A stretch of 64,000 nt of DNA from Sphingomonas sp. SCN 67-18. Its GTDB lineage: Bacteria > Pseudomonadota > Alphaproteobacteria > Sphingomonadales > Sphingomonadaceae. Position numbers and translations under genes: made by a program. The notes below the pieces were generated by a model, which was given only the letters and a program-made list of their open reading frames with translations, did not search any database and was not told the origin of the DNA. The stretch covers positions 1 to 64,000 of the forward strand of contig NZ_MEFG01000012.1 of the NCBI RefSeq assembly GCF_001724715.1. Direction: 5' to 3'. Positions 9,106 to 18,010 of the stretch are shown piece by piece. How positions within the stretch are numbered: the first letter of the stretch is position 1; each line of letters begins with the position of its first letter.

Positions 9106-9759
9106 ATGGCGAAACGAGACGGTATCGGGCTGGGCAACAGGGTCGCGCCACCGCGTTTTCTGGCGTTCGGCGCGCTGTTTGTCGCAGGGGTCGGGGCCGG
9201 CTGGCCGGCGCTCGGCTGGCGGCACGGGCTGATGATCGGTTTCGATCTGGCGGCGCTGGTCTTCCTGCTGAGCGTCGCGCCGCTGCTCCGCACCGCCGAT
9301 GCGGACGCCATGCGGCGGCAGGCGCTGCGCAACGACGCCAATCGCGCCGGGCTGCTCGCCATCACCGGGGCGGTGACGCTGGCGATACTCACCGCCGTCG
9401 CGGCGGAACTGATCGACGCGCGCCACGGCGATGCGGGGTCGATCCTGCTGGTCATCGGCACGCTGGCCATCGCCTGGCTGTTCTCAAACATGATCTATGC
9501 GCTGCACTATGCCCACATCTTCTACCTGCGCGATGCCCGCACCGGCCGGGACAGCGGCGGCATCGATTTTCCGGGCCGTAAGGAACCGGATTACTGGGAC
9601 TTCATCTATTTCGCCTTCACGCTGGGCATGACCTTCCAGACTTCGGACGTGGAGATCGTCCGCACGGCGGTGCGGCGCGTGGTCATCTTCCACTGCCTGG
9701 CCGCCTTCGTGTTCAACATCGGCGTGCTCGCCTTCACGATCAACGTGTTGGGCAACTGA
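9106..9759 (+). CDS. DUF1345 integral membrane protein
   Basis: 217 residues with five or six membrane segments separated by short loops. The conserved DUF1345 features are present: the helix with SNMIYALHYAHIFY, then DFPGRKEPDYWDFIYFAFTL followed by GMTFQTSD and VRRVVIFHCLAAF. These are widespread predicted membrane proteins of unknown function, some with a pore-like KEPDY/DF loop. Divergent from hisS and followed by an M61 peptidase gene 89 bases on. Confidence 0.88.
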   Translation: MAKRDGIGLGNRVAPPRFLAFGALFVAGVGAGWPALGWRHGLMIGFDLAALVFLLSVAPLLRTADADAMRRQALRNDANRAGLLAITGAVTLAILTAVAAELIDARHGDAGSILLVIGTLAIAWLFSNMIYALHYAHIFYLRDARTGRDSGGIDFPGRKEPDYWDFIYFAFTLGMTFQTSDVEIVRTAVRRVVIFHCLAAFVFNIGVLAFTINVLGN

Positions 9760-9848
9760 TCACGCCGCCGGGCGGGGTGGACGGGGTGGCGATGCTTTGC
9801 CACAACATGACACAACATCTCCCGATCGTCCGAAAGGCCCGCCGATCC

Positions 9849-11762
9849 ATGACTGCCCACTATCTTGTTCTTGCGTCGATCCTCGCTTCCACCACCGCCC
9901 TCGCCCAGACGACCAACAGCAAGCCGCAACCCGTGCCCTTTACCGACACCATCCCGGCCGCCCGCGACATCCCCTATCCCGGCACCATCACGCTCGACGT
10001 GGACGCGACGGACACCGCGCGCGCCATCTTCAACATCCGGCAGACCATCCCGGTGGCCCAGCCCGGCCCCATGGTGCTGCTCTATCCGGCCTGGCTGCCC
10101 GGCAACCACAGCCCCTCCGGCCCGATCTCCAAGGTGGCGGGGCTGGTCATCAAGGCCAATGGCCAGCGCATCGCCTGGACGCGCGATCCGGTGGATGTCT
10201 TTGCCTTCCACATCGACGTGCCGGCGGGCGCCGCGCAGATCGAGGTGGAATTCCAGTATCTGTCCGCCACCGACCGCAATCAGGGCCGCATCCAGATGAC
10301 GCCGGAGATGCTCAGCCTGCAGTGGGAAAAGGTCTCACTCTATCCGGCGGGCTATTACACCCGGAACATCCCGGTGGCGGCCAGCGTCAAATATCCCGCC
10401 GGGTGGACGGCGGCCTCCGGCCTTCCCGCCACAGCGTCCGGCGCCACCTATCGCTATCAGGCGACGGATTATGAAACGCTGGTCGATTCGCCGACCATCG
10501 CCGGCCGCCATTTCCGGCGCGAGGCGCTCAGCCCCCGCGTCAATCTGAACATCGTCGCCGACAACGCCAAAGAGCTGGCGGCGACGCCGGACCAGATCGC
10601 CGCGCACAAGCGGCTGGTGGATCAGGCGATCAAGCTGTTCGGCGCGCAGCATTACGACAATTATGAATTCCTGCTCTCGATCTCGGACGAGATGGGCGGC
10701 ATCGGCCTGGAACATCATCGCAGTTCCGAAAACGGCGTCGGCACCGGCTATTTCACCAAGTGGAATGACGGCCCCGGCCCGCGCAACCTGCTGCCCCATG
10801 AATATGTCCACAGCTGGAACGGCAAGTTCCGGCGCGGCGCGGACCTGTGGACGCCCGATTACCGCACGCCGATGCGCGACAGCCTGCTCTGGGTCTATGA
10901 GGGGCAGACGCAATTCTGGGGCTATATCCTCCAGGCCCGCTCCGGCATCGTGTCCAAGCAGGATACGCTGGACATGCTGGCGATCATCGCCGCCTATCAC
11001 GACAATCTGCCGGCGCGCAGCTGGCGCGACCTGATCGATACCACCAACGACCCGATCATCGCCCGCCGCCAGCCCAAGGCGTGGGTCAGCTATCAGCGGT
11101 CGGAGGATTATTATAATGAAGGGCTGATGGTGTGGATGGAGGTGGATTCCATCCTGCGCAAACAGACCGGCGGCAAGGCCTCGCTCGACGATTTCGCGCG
11201 CGCCTTCTTCGGCGTGAACGATGGCGACTGGGGGCAGCTGACCTACACGTTCGACGATGTGGTGAAGACGCTCAACGCCGTGGCGCCTTATGACTGGGCG
11301 TCCTTCCTCACCGCGCGGCTGACCGAACATGCCAAGGGCGCGCCGCTGAACGGCTTTACCGACAATGGCTATCGGCTGGTCTATGCCGAGGAGCCGACGC
11401 CCGCCTTCAAGGACCGCGAGAAGAGCCGCAAGGCGGTGGACCTCAGCTATTCGCTGGGCATGGTGGTCGGCAATGACGGCGACATCTCCAGCGTGCTGTG
11501 GGACAGCCCGGCCTTCAAGGCGCAGCTGGACGTCGGCGCCCGTCTGGTCTCGGTCAACGGCCGCGCTTTCACCGGCGAAGGCTTGAAGGAGGCGATCACC
11601 GCGGCCAGGGACGGCACGCATCCGGTGGAGCTGATCGTGCGGTCTGGCGACCGCTTCCAGACGGTGTCGATCGATTATCGCGGTGGACTGCGCTACCCGC
11701 GCCTCGAGAAGATCGGCAATGGCGAGAACGGGATGGATCGCCTGCTGGCGCCGCGCAAATGA
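9849..11762 (+). CDS. M61 family metallopeptidase with PDZ domain
   Basis: 637 residues from the ATG that opens a signal peptide (MTAHYLVLASILASTTALA). Upstream in-frame starts would place a non-signal extension before it. The zinc-binding HEYVH lies near residue 316, followed by SWNGKFRRGADLW and the glutamate-bearing YEGQTQFWG, as in glycyl aminopeptidase-type M61 enzymes. The C-terminal ~100 residues look like a PDZ domain (SLGMVV, ARLVSVNGRAF). Predicted periplasmic or secreted aminopeptidase. Downstream gene is ppa, 78 bases away. Confidence 0.92.
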   Translation: MTAHYLVLASILASTTALAQTTNSKPQPVPFTDTIPAARDIPYPGTITLDVDATDTARAIFNIRQTIPVAQPGPMVLLYPAWLPGNHSPSGPISKVAGLVIKANGQRIAWTRDPVDVFAFHIDVPAGAAQIEVEFQYLSATDRNQGRIQMTPEMLSLQWEKVSLYPAGYYTRNIPVAASVKYPAGWTAASGLPATASGATYRYQATDYETLVDSPTIAGRHFRREALSPRVNLNIVADNAKELAATPDQIAAHKRLVDQAIKLFGAQHYDNYEFLLSISDEMGGIGLEHHRSSENGVGTGYFTKWNDGPGPRNLLPHEYVHSWNGKFRRGADLWTPDYRTPMRDSLLWVYEGQTQFWGYILQARSGIVSKQDTLDMLAIIAAYHDNLPARSWRDLIDTTNDPIIARRQPKAWVSYQRSEDYYNEGLMVWMEVDSILRKQTGGKASLDDFARAFFGVNDGDWGQLTYTFDDVVKTLNAVAPYDWASFLTARLTEHAKGAPLNGFTDNGYRLVYAEEPTPAFKDREKSRKAVDLSYSLGMVVGNDGDISSVLWDSPAFKAQLDVGARLVSVNGRAFTGEGLKEAITAARDGTHPVELIVRSGDRFQTVSIDYRGGLRYPRLEKIGNGENGMDRLLAPRK

Positions 11763-11840
11763 CCGGACCGGCCACGCGCTGCGGAAATGGGCCAAAAGCC
11801 GCATTGCCGCAGCGCACAAAATTGGCTAGTCGCCCGGCGC

Positions 11841-12371
11841 ATGGACATCGAACTCATCCCCGTCGGCGACGATCCGCCCAACAGCCTCAACGTCATCATC
11901 GAAGTTCCCGTCGGCGGTGAGCCGGTCAAATATGAATTCGACAAGAAATCGGGCGCGCTGTTCGTCGATCGCATCCTGCACACGCCGATGCGCTATCCGG
12001 CCAATTATGGTTTCGTCCCGCACACCCTGTCGCCGGACGGCGACCCGCTGGACGCGCTGGTGATCGCGCGCTCGCCCTTCATCCCCGGCTGCGTCGTGCG
12101 CGCCCGGCCGATCGGCGTGCTCAAGCTGGAAGACGAAGCGGGCGGCGATGAGAAACTGGTCTGTGTGCCGGTCGACACCACCTTCCCCTATTATTCCGAC
12201 GTCGGCGAGCGGCAGGACCTGCCCTCCATCGTCCTCGCCCAGATCGAGCATTTCTTCACCCACTATAAGGATCTGGAAGACAAGAAGTGGGTGCGCATCG
12301 GCAATTGGGGCGATGCGGACGAGGCGCGGCGGATCGTGATAGAGGCGATCGAAAGGGCGCAGGCCAAGTGA
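11841..12371 (+). CDS. ppa: Inorganic pyrophosphatase (family I)
   Basis: 176 residues, typical for bacterial class I enzymes. Hydrolyses pyrophosphate to two phosphates in the cytoplasm, driving biosynthetic reactions. Seen: YEFDKKSG, RYPANYGFVP, and the metal-binding signature DGDPLDALV. The start MDIELIPVGDD matches family N-termini; a longer open frame begins upstream but adds 18 unrelated residues. Its stop overlaps the GTG of the following membrane protein. Confidence 0.97.
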   Translation: MDIELIPVGDDPPNSLNVIIEVPVGGEPVKYEFDKKSGALFVDRILHTPMRYPANYGFVPHTLSPDGDPLDALVIARSPFIPGCVVRARPIGVLKLEDEAGGDEKLVCVPVDTTFPYYSDVGERQDLPSIVLAQIEHFFTHYKDLEDKKWVRIGNWGDADEARRIVIEAIERAQAK

Positions 12372-13039
12372 CGCCGACGGCGGCCTGGCGCTGGTGCGCG
12401 GCCGCCGGCATCGCGACCACGGTCGCATCCTTCGCCTTCGACGCCATTCCGGGCCTTACCGCCTGCACCGATACGGGCGGGCTGGGGCCGATCATCGCGG
12501 CCGAGCTGGCGCGAACCCCTGCCGAGTTCCACCAGCTGTTCGGTCAGGCCGCCTGCCCGCGGCTCGCCGGCGCGATGATCGACAGCCTGGTACTGGACGC
12601 GCTGGCCTTCATCCCGGCCTATGCCGCCTTCCTCACCCTCGCGCTGGTCGCGCTCAGGCCAGTGCGGCCGGGCATTGCCCTGGCGGGCATCGGCGTGACG
12701 CTGGCGGCCGCCCTGCTCGACCAGATCGAGGGCGGTCTGCTGTGGCGGATCGTCGGCCATGACGCGGGGCAGGGCGCGATCGACGCGCTCGCCATCGTCG
12801 TCAGGACCAAATTCGCGCTGCTCGGCGCGTCCGCCATGCTGATCGGCGTACTGCTCGCAATGCGTCGCGGCATCGGCCTTTTCGCGGGGCCGATCATCGC
12901 CATCGGCGGCGCGGCCTGCCTATATGGACTGGCGGGAGACCCCCGTGCGCTGGTGGAGGGCAATCGTTACGCCTGGATGGCGTTGCTCGCGGTCGCCCTG
13001 ATACTCTCATTCGCGCGCGGGGCGCGCGTCAGGAAATAA
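12368..13039 (+). CDS. Integral membrane protein, function unknown
   Basis: 223 residues starting with GTG that overlaps the ppa stop (GTGA), so translation is likely coupled. Hydrophobicity suggests six membrane helices with short loops; the segment with two Cys (LTACTDTGG and GQAACPRLAG) lies in the first external-looking loop. I do not recognise a family. Its 3' end overlaps the convergent SMR gene by 11 bases. Coupling to pyrophosphatase may be incidental. Confidence 0.7.
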   Translation: MTPTAAWRWCAAAGIATTVASFAFDAIPGLTACTDTGGLGPIIAAELARTPAEFHQLFGQAACPRLAGAMIDSLVLDALAFIPAYAAFLTLALVALRPVRPGIALAGIGVTLAAALLDQIEGGLLWRIVGHDAGQGAIDALAIVVRTKFALLGASAMLIGVLLAMRRGIGLFAGPIIAIGGAACLYGLAGDPRALVEGNRYAWMALLAVALILSFARGARVRK

Positions 13040-13343
13040 GCTTCAGCCCGGCGATGCAGCCGACCAGGCCCATGATGAGCAGGATCCTGACCGCGATCAC
13101 CGGCTCGCCGAACCAGATCATGCCGACGACGACCGTGCCGAGCGCGCCTATGCCGCCCCACACGGCATAGGCCGTGCCCATCGGGATCGAGCGGGACGCA
13201 AGTTCCAGCAGCCCCATCGACAGGGTGACCGAGGCGAGGAAGCCGAGCGTCCACGGGATATTCTTAAATCCGTCCACGAAGCGCAGGCAGGTGGTGAAGC
13301 CCACCTCGAAACAGCCGCCCAGAATCAGCCACACCCAAGCCAT
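13029..13343 (-). CDS. SMR-family exporter, Gdx/SugE type
   Basis: 104 residues with four membrane helices. Glutamate E13 in helix 1 is the proton/substrate-binding residue of small multidrug resistance transporters. GTAYAVWGGIGALG (residues ~56-69) is the Gdx/SugE-type signature rather than EmrE-type. Family members of this branch export guanidinium in exchange for protons. It begins directly after the GNAT gene with no gap, last in an ispG-CDF-GNAT-SMR minus-strand run. There is no room for a guanidine riboswitch directly upstream. Confidence 0.88.
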   Translation of the reverse strand: MAWVWLILGGCFEVGFTTCLRFVDGFKNIPWTLGFLASVTLSMGLLELASRSIPMGTAYAVWGGIGALGTVVVGMIWFGEPVIAVRILLIMGLVGCIAGLKLIS

Positions 13344-13817
13344 TCAATCCTCCGCCAAGCGATCCAGCGCCATACCCTCCAGCCGCCACGGCTGCCAACC
13401 CGTCGAATGGCGGCCGCCGATGCGGGCATAAAAGGCCATCGCGTCTTCATTCCAGTCCAGCACCGCCCAGTCGATGCGGGCGCAACCGCGTGCCCGGGCG
13501 GTGCGCGCCAGCGCGCGGAACAGCGCCAGGCCGACGCCGCGCGCCGCATCCTCCACGAAAAGATCCTCCAGATAGAGGCTCGGCCGCCCCGTCCAGGTTG
13601 AATAGGTGAGGAACCACAGCGCCATGCCGACCGGCCGCCCGTCCAGTTCCGCAACATGGACGAACACCTGCGGCGCACCGCCGAACAGCGTTTCACGAAG
13701 CATTTCCGGCGTCGCGCGCACGGCGTCCGGTTCCTTCTCATAGGCGGCGAGCGCCCGGATCATGCGAAGGATGTCGTCGATGTCCGCAGGGGTTGCGGGC
13801 CGGACCCGGACGCTCAC
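13344..13817 (-). CDS. GNAT acetyltransferase, spermidine/thialysine acetyltransferase-like
   Basis: 157 residues from the GTG at VSVRVRPATPADI, which matches the N-terminus of SSAT-type enzymes; an ATG 14 codons upstream would overlap the CDF gene by 32 bases and add an Arg-rich leader. The order DDILRMIRALAAYEKEPD, LYLEDLFV, RGVGLALFRALA (acetyl-CoA loop) and VLDWNEDAMAFYARIG closely follows the polyamine/thialysine acetyltransferase family. Predicted to transfer acetyl from acetyl-CoA to an amine; actual substrate unknown. Fits directly against the SMR gene. Confidence 0.85.
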   Translation of the reverse strand: MSVRVRPATPADIDDILRMIRALAAYEKEPDAVRATPEMLRETLFGGAPQVFVHVAELDGRPVGMALWFLTYSTWTGRPSLYLEDLFVEDAARGVGLALFRALARTARARGCARIDWAVLDWNEDAMAFYARIGGRHSTGWQPWRLEGMALDRLAED

Positions 13818-13827
13818 GAAGCGGAAC

Positions 13828-14475
13828 TCACGAGGCGGCCTGCGTCCCGCGCGGCGCATGGCGCCACGCGCGTGACGCCTCTACCCCCACGCGCACCGCC
13901 GAACGCAGGAAGAGCATGGCGATCAGGCTGGCCACCAGAATGTCCGGCCATGCCGCGCCGGTGATCGCGACGCCGCCCGCCGCCGCGATGACGCCGATAT
14001 TGGCGATCACATCGTTGCGCGAACATTCAAAGGTGCTGGACATGTTCACATCATCCCGCCGGAACCGCCAGAGCAGCCTGAGGCAGAACAGGTTGCCGGC
14101 CAGCGCCAGCGCGCCCACCGCCACCATCAGCGTCGTCGCGGGCGGCACGCCATAGGCGATCTTGACGCCGATCTGGACCAGCACGCCAAGGCCCAGCGCA
14201 AGGATGAACGCGCCCTTGAACAGCGCCGCCCCGGCCTGCCAGCGCACGCCACGGCCGATGGCATAGAGGCTGATGCCATAGACCATGGCATCGCCGAGCA
14301 TGTCGACCGAATCCGCCATCAGCGCCGCCGACCCGGCGACCAGCCCGGCCCCGAATTCGACGATGAACAGCAGCGCGTTGACCGCGAGCACCGCCAGCAG
14401 CACCCGGCGCAGCGCGGCGGTGCGCGCCATGGCGGCCAGCGCGTCGCCCTTGGCCGAGCAGCAGTCCGCGCTCAT
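13828..14475 (-). CDS. Cation diffusion facilitator-type transporter
   Basis: 215 residues, membrane domain only, with no long C-terminal cytoplasmic domain. The conserved acidic site of CDF transporters is visible as [12 protein letters not shown] in helix 2 and [11 protein letters not shown] in helix 5. The N-terminus begins [10 protein letters not shown], a Cys pair that could bind metal. Likely exports a divalent cation such as zinc or cobalt; specificity cannot be read. It overlaps ispG by 4 bases (ATGA) and continues into the GNAT gene. Confidence 0.85.
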   Translation of the reverse strand: MSADCCSAKGDALAAMARTAALRRVLLAVLAVNALLFIVEFGAGLVAGSAALMADSVDMLGDAMVYGISLYAIGRGVRWQAGAALFKGAFILALGLGVLVQIGVKIAYGVPPATTLMVAVGALALAGNLFCLRLLWRFRRDDVNMSSTFECSRNDVIANIGVIAAAGGVAITGAAWPDILVASLIAMLFLRSAVRVGVEASRAWRHAPRGTQAAS

Positions 14476-15593
14476 TCCGCCGCGATCGACGCGGACTGCG
14501 CCGCCTCTATCTCCGCCGCCTTGGCCTCCACCAGCCTGACGATATGATCGACCATGTCGGCATCCTGGACATGATGGTCGGTGACGCCGGATAGATAGAC
14601 CATATGCTTGCCGTTGCCGCCGCCGGTGATGCCGATATCCGTCTCCCGCGCCTCGCCCGGACCGTTGACGACGCAGCCGAGCACCGAGAGCGAAAGCGGC
14701 GTGCGGATGTGCGACAGCCGCTCTTCCAGCGTCTGCACGGTGCGGATCACGTCGAAGCCCTGCCGCGCGCAGGACGGGCAGGAGACGACGCGCACCCCCC
14801 GGTTGCGGATGCCGAGCGCCTTCAGGATTTCATAGCCGACGCGCACTTCCTCCTCCGGATCGGCGGAGAGCGAGACGCGGATGGTGTCGCCGATGCCGAA
14901 CCAGAGCAGCGACCCGATGCCGATCGCCGATTTGACCGTGCCGCCGCGCAGGCCGCCCGCCTCCGTAATGCCCAGATGCAGCGGGCAATCCACCGCTTCG
15001 GCCAGCTGCTGATAGGCGGCGACGGCGAGGAACTGGTCAGACGCCTTCACCGCCACCTTATATTCGTGGAAATCATGGTCCTGCAGCAGCCGGATATGGT
15101 CCAGCGCGCTTTCCACGAGCGCGTCCGGGCAAGGCTCGCCATATTTTTCGAGCAGATCCTTTTCCAGGCTGCCGGCGTTGACGCCGATGCGGATCGAGCA
15201 GCCATTGGCCCTGGCCGCGCGCACCACCTCAGCCACCCGGTCCGACGAACCGATATTGCCGGGGTTGATGCGCAGGCAGGCGGCGCCCGCATCGGCCGCT
15301 TCCAGCGCGCGCTTATAATGGAAATGGATATCGGCGACGATCGGCACATGCGCCGCGCGCACGATCTGCTTCAGCGCGGCGGTGGACGCCTCGTCCGGGC
15401 AGGAGACGCGGATGATGTCCACCCCCACCTCCTCGCAACGGCGGATCTGGTCGATCGTCGCCCGCGCGTCCGACGTCGGCGTGTTGGTCATGGTCTGGAC
15501 GGTGACGGGCGCGTCGCCGCCCACCGGCACGTTGCCGACCATGATCTGACGCGACTTGCGGCGCGTGATGTCGCGCCAGGGACGAAGGGACAT
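14472..15593 (-). CDS. ispG: 4-hydroxy-3-methylbut-2-enyl diphosphate synthase
   Basis: 373 residues. Iron-sulfur enzyme of the MEP isoprenoid pathway converting MEcPP to HMBPP. Landmarks: N-terminal TIM-barrel with TNTPTSD and VRVSCPD-like region, RINPGNIG, and the C-terminal cluster ligands [10 protein letters not shown], then [11 protein letters not shown] and a glutamate-bearing loop. It is first in the minus operon with a CDF transporter, GNAT and SMR genes, none obviously linked to isoprenoids. Starts ATG divergently from the isoaspartyl peptidase gene. Confidence 0.97.
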   Translation of the reverse strand: MSLRPWRDITRRKSRQIMVGNVPVGGDAPVTVQTMTNTPTSDARATIDQIRRCEEVGVDIIRVSCPDEASTAALKQIVRAAHVPIVADIHFHYKRALEAADAGAACLRINPGNIGSSDRVAEVVRAARANGCSIRIGVNAGSLEKDLLEKYGEPCPDALVESALDHIRLLQDHDFHEYKVAVKASDQFLAVAAYQQLAEAVDCPLHLGITEAGGLRGGTVKSAIGIGSLLWFGIGDTIRVSLSADPEEEVRVGYEILKALGIRNRGVRVVSCPSCARQGFDVIRTVQTLEERLSHIRTPLSLSVLGCVVNGPGEARETDIGITGGGNGKHMVYLSGVTDHHVQDADMVDHIVRLVEAKAAEIEAAQSASIAAE

Positions 15594-15739
15594 GAGGGGC
15601 CTCGAACGGACTGTCAGCGCCCCTATAGCGCCTCGGCCGCGCTTTCGCGACGGCTATTGTCGGGTGGCGGGCGGATCGCCTTGTGCTACAGCCACTTGCC
15701 CGGCCGGGGCGCACCCCCGGCGTTGCCGAAAGCCCGATC

Positions 15740-16681
15740 ATGCCCGCCGCACCCGCCGCCACGCCCCCCTGGTCCATCGTGATCCACGGCGGCGCGGGGA
15801 CGATCACCCGCGCCGTGCTGACCGCCGCACAGGACAGCGGCGCGCGCGCCGGGCTGCGCGCCGCGCTGGACGCCGGATCGGCGGTGCTGGCGGGCGGCGG
15901 CGCGGCGCTGGACGCGGTCGAGGCGGCGGTGCGGGTGCTGGAGGACGACCCGCATTTCAACGCCGGGCACGGTGCCGCCTATACGCGCGACGGCCGCAAC
16001 GAACTGGACGCCGCAATCATGGACGGACGCGACCGGGCGGCGGGCGCGGCGACCGGGCTCAGCCACACCCGCAATCCGGTGAGCCTGGCCCGGGCGGTGA
16101 TGACGCACAGTCCGCATGTGCTGCTGAGCGGCGAGGGCGCGGACCGATTTTCGCGCGAACAGGGGCTGGAGCAGGCCGAACCGTCCTATTTCGCCACCGC
16201 CGAGCGCCGCCGCCAGCTGGACGAGCTGCTGGCCAGCGGCAGCGACGGATTCGATATCGACATGAAATATGGCACGGTGGGCGCGGTGGCGCGCGACCGC
16301 CGCGGCCATGTCGCCGCCGCCACCTCCACCGGCGGCGTCACCGGCAAGCGCTGGGGGCGGATCGGCGATTCGCCGGTGATCGGCGCGGGCACCTATGCCG
16401 ACGATCGCGCCGGGGCGGTTTCCGCAACCGGGGCGGGCGAATATTTCATCCGTGTCGGCGCGGCGCACGAAATCTGCGCGCGGGTGCGGCTGGCCGGCGA
16501 GGACATATTGACCGCGGGCGGCGGGGTGATCGACGAGCTGACGGCGATGGGCGGCGCGGGCGGCGTCATCCTGGTCGCACCGGACGGCATCGGCGGCTGG
16601 CGGTTCAACACGCCCGGCATGTATCGCGGCCACGCATCCAGTTCCCACGCGCCGCATGTCGCCATCTATGGCGATGAATGA
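15740..16681 (+). CDS. Isoaspartyl peptidase / L-asparaginase (Ntn hydrolase)
   Basis: 313 residues. N-terminal-nucleophile enzyme of the EcAIII/IaaA family that self-cleaves to expose threonine; T179 in KYGTVGAV is the expected nucleophile. Also seen: IHGGAGT near the start, FNAGHGAAYTRDG, STGGVTGKRWGRIGDSP and GTYADD. Removes isoaspartyl residues from peptides and hydrolyses asparagine. No clear signal peptide. The ATG chosen gives the family-like N-terminus; an earlier start would add 19 residues. S1/P1 nuclease gene follows on the same strand 22 bases later. Confidence 0.94.
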   Translation: MPAAPAATPPWSIVIHGGAGTITRAVLTAAQDSGARAGLRAALDAGSAVLAGGGAALDAVEAAVRVLEDDPHFNAGHGAAYTRDGRNELDAAIMDGRDRAAGAATGLSHTRNPVSLARAVMTHSPHVLLSGEGADRFSREQGLEQAEPSYFATAERRRQLDELLASGSDGFDIDMKYGTVGAVARDRRGHVAAATSTGGVTGKRWGRIGDSPVIGAGTYADDRAGAVSATGAGEYFIRVGAAHEICARVRLAGEDILTAGGGVIDELTAMGGAGGVILVAPDGIGGWRFNTPGMYRGHASSSHAPHVAIYGDE

Positions 16682-16703
16682 GGCGAGCGATTAGGACAGG
16701 CCG

Positions 16704-17552
16704 ATGATCCGCATCCTCCCGCTCGCCGCCCTGTTGCTGGCCGCGTCCCCCGCCCCGGCCTTTTGGGAATATGGCCACGAGACCGTTGCCGGCATCGCCT
16801 ATGCGCAGGCGTCGCCAAAGGCCCGTGCGGAGATTCGCCGGCTGCTGCGCCATGCGCCGGAGATGGCGACGCCCGGCTGTCCGCTCGGCACCATCGAACA
16901 GGCCAGCGTGTGGGCGGACTGCATCAAGCCGCTCGGCCCGCGTTTCAGCTATGCCTATTCCTGGCACTATCAGAATGTGAACGTGTGCCAGCCCTTTGCG
17001 CTCAAGGAAGCGTGCAAGGACGGCAATTGCGTGTCGGCGCAGATCGACCGCAACGAGAAGCTGCTGGCCGACCGGACGCTGCCGATGCGTGAGCGGCTGA
17101 TGGCGCTCGCCTTCCTGGTCCATTTCGTCGGCGACCTGCATCAGCCGATGCACGCCGGGGACCGGGGGGACCTGGGCGGCAACCGGCTTAAGGCGCAATA
17201 TGGCCAGCCCGGGGTGGGCACCAACATCCACGCCATCTGGGACGGCTATCTGGCCGAGCGGGCGATATCGACGCCGCTGGCCGGGCCGGCCGGGCTGATC
17301 GCCGGGCACAGCGCCGCCGAGCGCGCCGCGATGGCGCAGGGCACGACCGAGGACTGGTCCCGCGAAAACTGGGCCGTGGCGCGCGACGCGGCCTATGCCT
17401 CCGTGCTGGGCGGCGACCCGTGCGGCCCGGTGCCGGAAGGCCGGGTGACGCTGGACGAAGGCAGGATCGAGGCGCTGATCCCCGTGTTCCGCCTGCAGAT
17501 CGTGCGCGGCGGGATGCGCCTTGCCCGCTTGCTGGACGCGGCGCTGGGATAG
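16704..17552 (+). CDS. S1/P1-type nuclease, secreted
   Basis: 282 residues with a signal peptide (MIRILPLAALLLAASPAPA). Zinc-ligand pattern of the S1/P1 single-strand nuclease / phospholipase C-like fold is intact: WEYGHE at 21-26, VWADCIK, WHYQNV, HFVGDLHQPMHAGDRGDLGGN region, and NIHAIWDG. In known members the mature N-terminal Trp itself binds zinc; here Phe20 precedes Trp21, so cleavage site prediction matters. Predicted periplasmic or extracellular degradation of single-stranded nucleic acid for nutrient salvage. Four Cys pairs could form disulfides. Confidence 0.93.
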   Translation: MIRILPLAALLLAASPAPAFWEYGHETVAGIAYAQASPKARAEIRRLLRHAPEMATPGCPLGTIEQASVWADCIKPLGPRFSYAYSWHYQNVNVCQPFALKEACKDGNCVSAQIDRNEKLLADRTLPMRERLMALAFLVHFVGDLHQPMHAGDRGDLGGNRLKAQYGQPGVGTNIHAIWDGYLAERAISTPLAGPAGLIAGHSAAERAAMAQGTTEDWSRENWAVARDAAYASVLGGDPCGPVPEGRVTLDEGRIEALIPVFRLQIVRGGMRLARLLDAALG

Positions 17553-17555
17553 AGG

Positions 17556-17792
17556 CTAGCCCTTCCGGCGGCCCCAATGCCAGTGCCAGCCGCCGCGCGT
17601 CTTGCGCCAGCACAGCAGCATGAAGCCGACCAGCACAGGCGCGGCGACGATCCAGCGCGCCGGATCCGCCATCATCGTCATGATCGCCACCAGCACCGCT
17701 GAAAAGACCGCCGTGGCCGCCCAGCCCTGCCAGCTGTCCGGAACGGCCCCGAAGCCATGGCTTTTGGGCCGGAACCAGTAACCATCGTCCAT
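17556..17792 (-). CDS. Small membrane protein of the SPFH unit
   Basis: 78 residues starting at the ATG overlapping the stop of the RHH gene by one base. The N-terminus WFRPKSHGFGAVPDSWQGW is distinctive, followed by two hydrophobic helices (about 25-43 and 47-65) and a basic, Trp/His-rich tail (GGWHWHWGRRKG). Function unknown. A longer frame exists upstream but it overlaps the RHH gene entirely. Tight coupling to an RHH regulator and SPFH protein suggests a membrane-related unit. Confidence 0.8.
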   Translation of the reverse strand: MDDGYWFRPKSHGFGAVPDSWQGWAATAVFSAVLVAIMTMMADPARWIVAAPVLVGFMLLCWRKTRGGWHWHWGRRKG

Positions 17793-18001
17793 CACACCTC
17801 TCCTTCTTCCCGGGGCGGCCGGCCGCGCTTGCGGGCCTCCGGCGCGGCCACCTTGATCCCCCGCCGGGCCAGCGCCTCGCGCAGCAGGCATTCCACCTGC
17901 GCGTTCATGCTGCGCAGATCAGCCGCCGCGGACCGCTCCAGCGCCGCGTGGAGCGCCGGTTCCAGCCGCAGCGGAAACGCCTTTTTGGGGGATGCCGCCA
18001 A
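17792..18001 (-). CDS. Ribbon-helix-helix (Arc-like) DNA-binding protein
   Basis: 69 residues. FPLRLEPALHAALERSAAA then SMNAQVECLLREAL is the classic strand-helix-helix pattern of Arc/CopG antitoxin-type repressors. The C-terminus has an AT-hook-like KRGRPPRE (58-65). It lies 9 bases after the SPFH gene and overlaps the next small membrane gene. Such proteins usually bind as dimers to short palindromes; the AT-rich palindrome upstream of the SPFH gene is the obvious candidate operator, making this probably an autoregulated unit. Confidence 0.85.
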   Translation of the reverse strand: MAASPKKAFPLRLEPALHAALERSAAADLRSMNAQVECLLREALARRGIKVAAPEARKRGRPPREEGEV

Positions 18002-18010
18002 ACCGCCCGC

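Noticed and set aside
13334-13350. Guanidine riboswitch before the Gdx-type SMR gene
   Set aside because: The GNAT stop and SMR start are adjacent, leaving no space for a riboswitch; none seen upstream of the GNAT gene either.
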